Of a stretch of 45,701 nt of DNA, positions 17,430 to 24,629 are shown piece after piece; position 1 is the first letter of the stretch; the number at the start of each line of letters is the position of its first letter. Position numbers and translations under genes: made by a program. A model generated the notes under the pieces. That model ran no database searches. It had not been told where the DNA came from and worked only from the letters and a program-made list of their open reading frames with translations. This DNA is from Candidatus Thorarchaeota archaeon (GTDB lineage: Archaea > Asgardarchaeota > Thorarchaeia > Thorarchaeales > Thorarchaeaceae): contig JAFGAR010000203.1 in NCBI GenBank assembly GCA_016933575.1, positions 1-45,701 of the forward strand. Direction: 5' to 3'.

Positions 17430-18737
17430 ATGAGTGAAATGCGAACCGTGAGAGGTATGAGAGACCTCCTTGGACCTGAGATGAGAGTCAGAGATTACCT
17501 CATAGCAACGGCGATAGAAGTCTTCCAAAAATATGGCTATGAGCCATTGGACTCACCGGTAATGGAATTATGGGAAACACTCTCTGCGAAGGGTGGAGAA
17601 GAAGTAGAAGCTGAAACATTCAAGTTCACTGATAAAGGTGAACGAGAGGTAGGATTGAGGTTTGATCTTACTGTACCGCTTGCACGAATAGCAGCAACGA
17701 ATCCACATCTTCCTAAACCGTTCAAGAGGTATGCTGTTGGAAAAGCATGGCGATACGATAGACCTCAAGCTGGGAGATATCGTGAGTTTGAACAGGCTGA
17801 TGTGGATATTATCGGAGCTTCTAGTCCTGCCGCCGATGCAGAGGTTGTTCTAGTCGCACTAGAGTTCCTTCGGAGAATCTTTGGTAACAATTATGCAATC
17901 AAGATCAATAACCGCAAGGTACTCAGAGGGCTGATTGAGAAGGCAGGAGTTGCTGACAATCTTGCATTTGAATGCTTTAGAGCCATCGACAAATTGGATA
18001 AAATCGGTAGGGATGGAGTCATTGAAGAGCTTGATGCAAGGGGTATCAGTAAGAAAGCAAGTAATTTTCTGATTGATGCAATTGCAATAAGTGGCCCTGG
18101 TGTTGAGACACTTCAACGCTTTAGAGACCTATTGAAGGGTTCTGAAGTTGGCATCCAAGGAGTTGATGAACTTACACTAATGGCAGAAATCTTCGAGAAT
18201 GCAGGAGTAAAAGAAGTAACAATTTTCGATATGTCACTTGCACGAGGACTTGATTATTATACAGGTCCGGTCTTTGAGGGACGCTATTTTGGTAAGCCTG
18301 ATGTTGGTTCCATTCTTGGTGGTGGAAGGTATGACCATTTGATTGAAAAATTCGGAGGACTTCCTACTGAAGCAACAGGCATCTCATTGGGAATTGGTAG
18401 AATGATTGAGGTTGTTGTGGGTCAGGGTATAGATGAAAAACTCACACCTCAATTAGACGTCTATGTAGCACCTATCAAACAGGAAATGATTCGCCATGCA
18501 TACAAGATACAGTCAGACCTGATCAAAATGGGTCTCTCCTGTGAAGTTGACATTATGGATAGGTCTCTCAAGAAGTCGCTCGAACAGGCTGATTCGAAGA
18601 GGGCTAGATTGATCGTCATTGTTGGCAAACGAGATTTTGAGAATGGAGAGGTCAGTGTCAGGAATATGAGAGACAAATCTACTGAACAGGTGAAAGTCGA
18701 TGGTCTTTTGAACTTCATCAAGAAAGCATTGAGATAG
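17430..18737 (+). CDS. hisS: Histidyl-tRNA synthetase
   Basis: Class II aminoacyl-tRNA synthetase charging tRNA-His. Seen: TVRGMRDLLGPE at the start, class II motif 2 around RYAVGKAWRYDRPQAGRYREFEQ, the histidine-A motif GLDYYTGPVFEG, GGGRYD, and a C-terminal anticodon-binding domain (~335-435). ATG 17430 is chosen because GGAGG at 17418-17422 stands seven bases before it; an in-frame TTG at 17409 would place that site inside the gene. TATA-like CTTAAAGT (17292-17299) lies upstream. Confidence 0.96.
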   Translation: MSEMRTVRGMRDLLGPEMRVRDYLIATAIEVFQKYGYEPLDSPVMELWETLSAKGGEEVEAETFKFTDKGEREVGLRFDLTVPLARIAATNPHLPKPFKRYAVGKAWRYDRPQAGRYREFEQADVDIIGASSPAADAEVVLVALEFLRRIFGNNYAIKINNRKVLRGLIEKAGVADNLAFECFRAIDKLDKIGRDGVIEELDARGISKKASNFLIDAIAISGPGVETLQRFRDLLKGSEVGIQGVDELTLMAEIFENAGVKEVTIFDMSLARGLDYYTGPVFEGRYFGKPDVGSILGGGRYDHLIEKFGGLPTEATGISLGIGRMIEVVVGQGIDEKLTPQLDVYVAPIKQEMIRHAYKIQSDLIKMGLSCEVDIMDRSLKKSLEQADSKRARLIVIVGKRDFENGEVSVRNMRDKSTEQVKVDGLLNFIKKALR

Positions 18738-18800
18738 AATACACTCACAAGACCAAAGGCTTTTCTCACGGTGTAACATACCATTGTCAAGGGAGAATCT

Positions 18801-19640
18801 ATGACGAGAATGCCAGTTGTAGCAGGTAGATTTTACGAAGGCAAAGAAGACTTACTCATCAAAAGAATAGAGAGTTGCTTCACAGGGAAGCTGGGTCCTG
18901 GAAGACTACCAGAGGGCTCACCAGGCTCAACCAGAAATCTGAAGGCAGTGATAGCACCCCATGCAGGGTATATGTATTCTGGAATGCCTGCAGCGCATGC
19001 CTATCTAAATCTCTTTGAAGATGGAAAACCAGATCACATCGCAATTCTTGGGCCTAACCACACAGGGATGGGAGCAAGACTAGCAGTGTGCAACCAAGAT
19101 TGGGAAACACCATTAGGAAGGGCATTGTATGATAGTGGACTGGGATCAGCAATAATTGAACAGGATGAATATGCCACTACGGATTGTATTGCCCATAGCA
19201 ATGAGCATTCAATAGAAGTACAAGTTCCATTCTTGCAATACATCTTTGGAAGTGATGTTAGTATAGTCCCTATTTGCGTATCAGACCAATCGTACAGCGT
19301 ATGTGAGTCGATAGGTAAAACAATCGCCAAACTTGGAGAGAGTGAAGATATTCTCGTATTAGCCAGTTCCGATTTCACGCATTTTGAATCTGCAGATAGT
19401 GCAAAGAAGAAAGACAATCAAGCGATGGAATATCTAGAGTATCTAGATCCCAAGGGTTTTCTGAATTTTGTCCAGAGTCATAAAATCAGCATCTGTGGAG
19501 CGGGTCCAATTGCTGCCGCTATGGTCTACGCTAATGAACGAGGAGCAAGTCGATTCAATCTCTTGAAATACACAAATTCAGGAGATGTTTCAGGAGATCA
19601 TAACAGCGTTGTAGCTTATGTTGCTGCATCGATTCTCTAG
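18801..19640 (+). CDS. MEMO family protein
   Basis: 279 residues, full-length MEMO1-like protein of the class III extradiol dioxygenase fold. H54 (APHAGY), H87 (GPNHTG) and C232 (ICGAGP) match the metal/redox site of human MEMO1. In many prokaryotes the gene sits with AMMECR1 and a radical SAM gene; neither is seen here. Its stop codon directly abuts the stop of the convergent DUF2178 gene, with no spacer. Function in archaea is unsettled. Confidence 0.92.
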   Translation: MTRMPVVAGRFYEGKEDLLIKRIESCFTGKLGPGRLPEGSPGSTRNLKAVIAPHAGYMYSGMPAAHAYLNLFEDGKPDHIAILGPNHTGMGARLAVCNQDWETPLGRALYDSGLGSAIIEQDEYATTDCIAHSNEHSIEVQVPFLQYIFGSDVSIVPICVSDQSYSVCESIGKTIAKLGESEDILVLASSDFTHFESADSAKKKDNQAMEYLEYLDPKGFLNFVQSHKISICGAGPIAAAMVYANERGASRFNLLKYTNSGDVSGDHNSVVAYVAASIL

Positions 19641-19940
19641 TTACTTCGTATAGTAATAAAAGAATGATATCCATGTGATAGCTAATGCAACAATCCAGAG
19701 AAGCATGAGAGCAGCGAATGCATCGACCATCACAACTCCAGCTATAACGAGAGTAGCCAAAGCAGGCATAGCAAATAATAGGAAGAAGAAAGCATTTCGT
19801 CCACTTAGGACCATTAATTGAATTGTTCGCTCATCTTTGCGAGCATCAATCTTTGTTGCTCGTAGAAGTATTGTCGTTCCGACTAGTGTGAGCAAAAGAG
19901 TAAGTGACAAATCAACAGCTTTGTCCGGATTGAACCACAA
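19641..19940 (-). CDS. DUF2178-like small membrane protein, possibly frameshifted at its start
   Basis: About 100 residues with three to four membrane helices and the DUF2178 mark KIDARKDERTIQLM between helices 2 and 3. The only in-frame start here is a poor TTG at 19940, inside what should be the first helix. Upstream, an ATG at 20008 overlaps the end of the XRE gene and gives [14 protein letters not shown]. It would join this frame if one base were added in the A5 run (19965-19969, T5 on the coding strand), giving ~122 residues. DUF2178 proteins commonly pair with such XRE regulators. Confidence 0.65.
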   Translation of the reverse strand: MWFNPDKAVDLSLTLLLTLVGTTILLRATKIDARKDERTIQLMVLSGRNAFFFLLFAMPALATLVIAGVVMVDAFAALMLLWIVALAITWISFFYYYTK

Positions 19941-19997
19941 AACAATTGCTACAAAGACTAAGCCAAAAATGACGAATGATGAATTTTGATAATTTGA

Positions 19998-20249
19998 TTA
20001 CGGTTCATTGTTATCTCCCATATATTCGAAAATCTCATCTATAGTCATACCAAACTCATGTGCGATTTTGAATGCAAGCTCAAGAGTTGGATTGTACTTC
20101 CCACGCTCAATCGAAATAATTGTTTGACGAGTCACACCCACTCGTAGACCAAGACTCTCTTGAGTCCATTCACTAGGATTAGAGGAATTAGCAACCTTGG
20201 CTTCACGGAGTTCCTTGAGCCTGTTGGTTATCAAGTATATCACACTCAT
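19998..20249 (-). CDS. XRE-family transcriptional regulator
   Basis: 83-residue helix-turn-helix protein of the short archaeal/bacterial type ([10 protein letters not shown], then [27 protein letters not shown]). It ends by overlapping the putative start of the DUF2178 membrane protein. Two tandem 16-bp palindromes lie immediately upstream of its start, so autoregulation is likely. The signal may be relayed through the membrane partner. Confidence 0.88.
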   Translation of the reverse strand: MSVIYLITNRLKELREAKVANSSNPSEWTQESLGLRVGVTRQTIISIERGKYNPTLELAFKIAHEFGMTIDEIFEYMGDNNEP

Positions 20250-20252
20250 GAT

Positions 20253-20284
20253 GTAAAGTATACTTTACGTAAATTATACTTTAC
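20253..20284 (-). promoter_or_regulatory. Tandem operators of the XRE regulator
   Basis: GTAAAGTATACTTTAC (20253-20268) is a perfect 16-bp palindrome. It is followed with no spacer by GTAAATTATACTTTAC (20269-20284), the same site with one change. They lie 4-35 bases before the regulator's ATG and contain the only TATA-like sequence, so binding should block transcription. Confidence 0.75.
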
Positions 20285-20343
20285 ATATTAAGTTTGCGAT
20301 AAATGAAACTATCTGGTAGCCTGCTGTAAATCAGATTGGAATA

Positions 20344-21639
20344 CTATTCAAGTTCACCAGCAATCTCATCAAGAATATCAGCTGTTTCCACACTATTGTC
20401 TGAAACTCTATCGCTGGGCAAACCTACAGCAGCTACGAGTCCGCCTGCAAGGGATACTCCGCCGGCAATGAGTAGTGAGGATATCGCATTCCCATTCAAG
20501 TCGAAGAGATAGCCACTCATTGTTGGACTAACGACATAGGCACTGTTACTTATTGCCCCAAATAAGCCCATTACGCTGCCATATGCTCTTGGATCAGTGA
20601 GATCTGCAATCATAGCCTGAATTGCTGGACCGCGCATTGACATTCCTAGAGAGAGCACTGCCCCAGCAAGATAGAAAGCTATTGTATCATTAGCACTGGC
20701 AAACATTAGCATCGAGAGAGTGCCAATTATTGCACCAAGAACGATAAGCCACTTGCGACCTTTGATATCAGATAATTTACCAAACGCAATATTCCCGAGG
20801 ATCATGAATACTCCAATGACACCAAAGAAGCCACCAATCTCAAGGGGACCTATCCCAAATCTAACAACTGCATCAAGCATGAAGGCAACTTCAAGAACAC
20901 CGATAGCAAACATATTCGCAAACATAGCTACGCCTAATGCACCATAACTCACATAAGCCCGTGAGAGGACCTCTTTAATAGGTACCTTGGGGGGACGCAT
21001 TCCATCACGTCCTACTTTTCGCGCTGGTTCAGTAATGAGTACTGAGAGGAGGAACATCGTCAGTATGGAGGCTAAAGCTGCAATGATGAATGGAAGTCGT
21101 ATACCTAGATATTCTGCTAGTACTCCCCCAACTACAGGACCAACAACAAAACCGACCATATTTCCTGTACTCAAGTATCCCATTGCAGTACCCCGATTAT
21201 CAGGTTTCGTTACATCTGAAACAAATGCATTTGCTGCAGGAAAGAATCCAGCTGATACTGCTCCTTCTAATGCTCTCGCAATTATCATCACAATTGCCTC
21301 TTGGGCAAAAGCATAGATTGCATTGGATATTGCAAAACCGAGTAGTGAATAGACAAGTATTTTCTTGCGACCAACCTTATCAGAGAGCCCTCCTAATGGT
21401 CCCGCAAGAAGAATTCTAGTGAGAGCAAAGGATGCCGCTAATACGCCAAGTTCGATACCACCCATTCCGAGTTCAGTAATATATACTGGAAAAACTGGTG
21501 TGACAAAACCGAAACCAATTTGTAGAATGCTAAGAGAAATAGCCAACATGATGACTTGGTACATACCAGTATGTTCCGTTTCTGAATGCGCCTCATCAAT
21601 AGTATTGCACATTGGTTCAGCTTCGGTTTCAGAATCCAT
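20344..21639 (-). CDS. Major facilitator superfamily transporter (drug exporter type)
   Basis: Twelve predicted membrane helices. The MFS motif A between helices 2 and 3 is GGLSDKVGRKKILV; a second related GKLSDIKGRKWLIV appears in the C-terminal half, and GPVVGG fits motif C. Together these suggest an H+-coupled multidrug efflux type. ATG 21639 is preferred; a TTG at 21681 would add 14 residues. The C-terminal tail is acidic. Substrate cannot be inferred. Confidence 0.87.
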   Translation of the reverse strand: MDSETEAEPMCNTIDEAHSETEHTGMYQVIMLAISLSILQIGFGFVTPVFPVYITELGMGGIELGVLAASFALTRILLAGPLGGLSDKVGRKKILVYSLLGFAISNAIYAFAQEAIVMIIARALEGAVSAGFFPAANAFVSDVTKPDNRGTAMGYLSTGNMVGFVVGPVVGGVLAEYLGIRLPFIIAALASILTMFLLSVLITEPARKVGRDGMRPPKVPIKEVLSRAYVSYGALGVAMFANMFAIGVLEVAFMLDAVVRFGIGPLEIGGFFGVIGVFMILGNIAFGKLSDIKGRKWLIVLGAIIGTLSMLMFASANDTIAFYLAGAVLSLGMSMRGPAIQAMIADLTDPRAYGSVMGLFGAISNSAYVVSPTMSGYLFDLNGNAISSLLIAGGVSLAGGLVAAVGLPSDRVSDNSVETADILDEIAGELE

Positions 21640-21701
21640 CTGGAAAACACTCTCTCGCTTGCAGTTTTTCAGCTTTTTCAAGCTTTGGAATCGGGATGCA
21701 G

Positions 21702-22211
21702 TTATTTATCGATGATAACTTTGCGAACGCCTTTAATTGATGCAAGTGTCTCAATGACTCTTCCAGGAAGTGGATTTTGTGTAATGACTTTCAGACATGG
21801 TTCTTCATAGATTGCAACATCTTCAGCTAGGACCTGACGGATGGGTATCCCATAGCCTGCAATCATAGAAGTGACTTCTGAGAGAATTCCAGGATTTTCT
21901 GGAGACTCAACAAGAATTGTGACAACACCATAACCAAGTACGCGTCTGACTCCCTCAAGAGACGGTCCAGCTGGTCGCAATTCTTTGAAAAACGCACATA
22001 GATCCTTATTCGAGCAAATGTCCTCTGTTGTTGCTCGAACCGTACGTCGGTCAATATTCAGAGCATTACCAAGTGACTTCAGAGGTATCCGGATATCTCC
22101 ACACTTTATCTCACCCGGACCATCTACGCTGAATCCATGTCGTACAATGGCTTGAGCTACAATAAGTCTCTGTGGAGAATCTTTGAAGAAGTCCACAATT
22201 CTTCGCCACAT
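21702..22211 (-). CDS. HTH and ACT-domain regulator (COG2150 type)
   Basis: 169 residues. The N-terminal half has a winged-helix-like segment (IPLKSLGNALNIDRRTVRATTEDI). The C-terminal half is an ACT domain (TILVESPENPGILSEVTSMI). This matches the archaeal family of predicted amino acid metabolism regulators. Start ATG 22211 has AGGTG seven bases upstream. It lies 14 bases after the acetyltransferase gene and is probably in its transcript. The ligand is unknown. Confidence 0.82.
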   Translation of the reverse strand: MWRRIVDFFKDSPQRLIVAQAIVRHGFSVDGPGEIKCGDIRIPLKSLGNALNIDRRTVRATTEDICSNKDLCAFFKELRPAGPSLEGVRRVLGYGVVTILVESPENPGILSEVTSMIAGYGIPIRQVLAEDVAIYEEPCLKVITQNPLPGRVIETLASIKGVRKVIIDK

Positions 22212-22225
22212 AATAGTGCACCTTG

Positions 22226-22762
22226 TTAGAGTTCCAATAGCTCTTTTTCCATAAGCACTTCATCAATAAAGCCCTTTGGCATATTGAAATGGTTCTTTCT
22301 AACGCCAACTAATCGGTATCCTAGGTTTCTGTAGAGATCTAAAGCTATGGTGTTATCCTCGAATGTGCTGAGTATAATTTTCATGTAGTCTTTTTCCATA
22401 CCAAATTCTTCAGCTGCCAACATGAGTGAACGGCCAACTCCAACATGTCGACATTCATTTACTACAATGATTCCGAGTTTTGCCACGTGTTGTGAAGCAT
22501 TCCACTCTTCAGGTTGGAGAGTGAGATGGCCAGCATATTTCTCGCCTAAGAATGCAATCAGGAGAATATCACGATTATGATTGGTCCTCTCAATCCAATG
22601 TACCCAATCAGAAACATGAGCATTTGCTACAAAGGTGGGCAGCCATCGACCTTCATCAACAACTTTCCGAAATCCTTCATGAAGATTTGTAGCATCGTCA
22701 CGTTGGGCAGGGCGTACGAATATCTTACGACCATCCTTTGATATATACTCCCAAGTTCTCAC
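22226..22762 (-). CDS. GNAT family N-acetyltransferase
   Basis: 178 residues. The GNAT core is clear: LGIIVVNECRHVGVGRSLM with the acetyl-CoA loop RHVGVG, and a late NTIALDLYRNLGYRLVGVRK. The start is GTG 22762, with AGGTG upstream. It resembles RimJ/RimL-like or amino-acid/amine acetyltransferases; substrate unknown. Confidence 0.83.
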   Translation of the reverse strand: MRTWEYISKDGRKIFVRPAQRDDATNLHEGFRKVVDEGRWLPTFVANAHVSDWVHWIERTNHNRDILLIAFLGEKYAGHLTLQPEEWNASQHVAKLGIIVVNECRHVGVGRSLMLAAEEFGMEKDYMKIILSTFEDNTIALDLYRNLGYRLVGVRKNHFNMPKGFIDEVLMEKELLEL

Positions 22763-22831
22763 CGGAATGCACCTTTTTACGCTTCAGAAAATGGATTGAA
22801 AAAGGGTTGTGGTGTGGCGAAAATCATATGT

Positions 22832-23662
22832 TTACTTCTCTGGCATTAGCATTGGTATATCCACACGTACACCCGGTCTTGGAAGAGAACAGGCATAGAC
22901 CCTATCTAGTTTGATGTACCCTGTGGAGTCATTGAGTTCCATAAATGTACCTTTCATTTGAAAGGCTGCAGGTTCTAGTGTTACTAGAGAGATAGCAACT
23001 CGTTGACCATCATGAAGATTGAAACCACGGCATTTCTCTTCTTTTCTCTTAATGACTATTGTATTAGTTGAAACTGGAAGCATTCCAAATTCAGGAAAAG
23101 CCACAGGATGACCAGCTTCGTCCACAAATGCTAGAACTTTTACAGCAGCCATTTGAGAGAGTGCATCAAACACATTCCTAGGCATGTTTCCTTCAACAGA
23201 GTTTTCAACAGGTACATGTCTCTTTGCTAGTCTAGCCTTCAAGAATGATGAAAGCACAGACAATTTAGATATACTGAATTTTTCGCTTGAAGAGATAGCT
23301 TCTGCTACACCAGCTGCTCTGGCATTTGTGTATTGGTTGTATCTGAAGAGGGGGGTCTGTGCAATGAATTCGTAAATCGGATCGTTTCGATGGAACGACT
23401 CGAATTTGGCTTTGATTAGCCAACTATTGAGGTCCATCGTAAATACTAGAATCGACAATAGATTGTTACCTTGTTCAAGATTCTCTCGACTCTTCACAGT
23501 CATGAAGTCACCATAGACGAGTGTATTATCTTCGTAGATAGTCCAAGTCATGACGAGACTGACATTTGGTTCATTATTGGAGTCCTTTGTTATCATGAAT
23601 TTCGGAGTCATGAAGACCTTGATAGCATCAGTAAGTTCATCATCTAATATTTCATTGGGCAC
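22832..23662 (-). CDS. Pyridoxamine 5'-phosphate oxidase-like split-barrel protein
   Basis: About 276 residues with two split-barrel-like halves. The first resembles PNPOx/flavin reductase folds (KFMITKDSNNEPNVSLVMTW, MTVKSRENLEQGNNLLSILV), the second has VKVLAFVDEAGHPVAFPEFG. An FMN or F420 cofactor is possible but unproven. GTG 23662 is chosen because AGGAGG lies nine bases upstream; ATG 23683 would put that site inside the gene. It overlaps the end of the radical-enzyme activase by 11 bases, so it is probably part of that operon. Confidence 0.65.
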   Translation of the reverse strand: MPNEILDDELTDAIKVFMTPKFMITKDSNNEPNVSLVMTWTIYEDNTLVYGDFMTVKSRENLEQGNNLLSILVFTMDLNSWLIKAKFESFHRNDPIYEFIAQTPLFRYNQYTNARAAGVAEAISSSEKFSISKLSVLSSFLKARLAKRHVPVENSVEGNMPRNVFDALSQMAAVKVLAFVDEAGHPVAFPEFGMLPVSTNTIVIKRKEEKCRGFNLHDGQRVAISLVTLEPAAFQMKGTFMELNDSTGYIKLDRVYACSLPRPGVRVDIPMLMPEK

Positions 23663-24629
23663 AGGGTTTTTCCTCCTGTTCATTACTTGGGTAATGGATT
23701 CTAGAATCCTTGGTCATTCCAGACCATGCTACATGGCGTACACCTTGATCTCTAGCAATCCCAGCTAATCGTTCCATTGTTGTTTCAGGAATTAAATCAG
23801 CATCTTTCAAGGGATATACGAGATTGAAGAGTGTGTACTTTTCAGTGCACATTCTATTAAACGCAAGTAAATCATATCTCTCGACATCCGGCATGTTTTC
23901 TACAATGAACTGAGCGATAGAACGAATATTCTCATCATCATCAGTGTGACCAGGAATGATTGGTGTGCGTATCCAAGTAGGTTTTCCACTCCGGGCAACA
24001 ATCCGGGCGTTGCTTAGTACTCGGTCGATAGGGACACCGGTGTATTCTTGATGTCGTATCGGGTCCATTACTTTCAGATCATAAAGAACCATATCTACGT
24101 GAGGAAGTATATCTCGAAGCACCTTCTCACTACAATAGCCACATGTGTCCAAAGCAACATGGACTTCATTAGCTTGGAGACCAGTTGCTACTGCGACAAC
24201 AAAATCCGCCTGATAGGTTGCTTCTCCGCCGGATAGAGTGACTCCACCGTTAGAAGTTGTGAAGAAGACCTTGTCCCTAAGAAGTTCCTCTACGAGGTCA
24301 TCAGAACTCCATATCTTGCCCATAATCTTCATTGCTCCAGTTGGGCAAGCCTCTTCGCATGCCCCACACACTTGACAGAGCTCACGATCAATCTTCATAC
24401 CATCTTCAGTCAATTCTAGTGCAGATTCAGGACATGCCCGAACACATGCTTGGTCTCCAATGCACTTTACTGCATACCACACAACTATTGGATCAGGGTC
24501 GATAGTTTCAATGTTGTGGCACCAAAGACACTTCATCGGGCAACCTTTGAAGAAGACGGTGGTTCTAATGCCAGGACCATCTTCTGTTGAACACCGTTGA
24601 ATATTGGTGACTATCCCTGAAACATTCAT
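23652..24629 (-). CDS. Glycyl radical enzyme activating enzyme (radical SAM)
   Basis: 325-residue radical SAM protein that cleaves S-adenosylmethionine to install the glycyl radical on its partner. The radical SAM motif is C30-x3-C34-x2-C37. A ferredoxin insert follows, as in non-PFL activases: the second cluster is canonical (C85, C88, C91, C95), while the first reads C56-IGD-QA-C62-VRA-C66 with Asp at the usual second cysteine. GGGVTLSGGE-like TTSNGGVTLSGGEATYQ fits the SAM-binding region. Its start overlaps the stop of the radical enzyme gene by one base (TGATG). Confidence 0.92.
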   Translation of the reverse strand: MNVSGIVTNIQRCSTEDGPGIRTTVFFKGCPMKCLWCHNIETIDPDPIVVWYAVKCIGDQACVRACPESALELTEDGMKIDRELCQVCGACEEACPTGAMKIMGKIWSSDDLVEELLRDKVFFTTSNGGVTLSGGEATYQADFVVAVATGLQANEVHVALDTCGYCSEKVLRDILPHVDMVLYDLKVMDPIRHQEYTGVPIDRVLSNARIVARSGKPTWIRTPIIPGHTDDDENIRSIAQFIVENMPDVERYDLLAFNRMCTEKYTLFNLVYPLKDADLIPETTMERLAGIARDQGVRHVAWSGMTKDSRIHYPSNEQEEKPCAQ

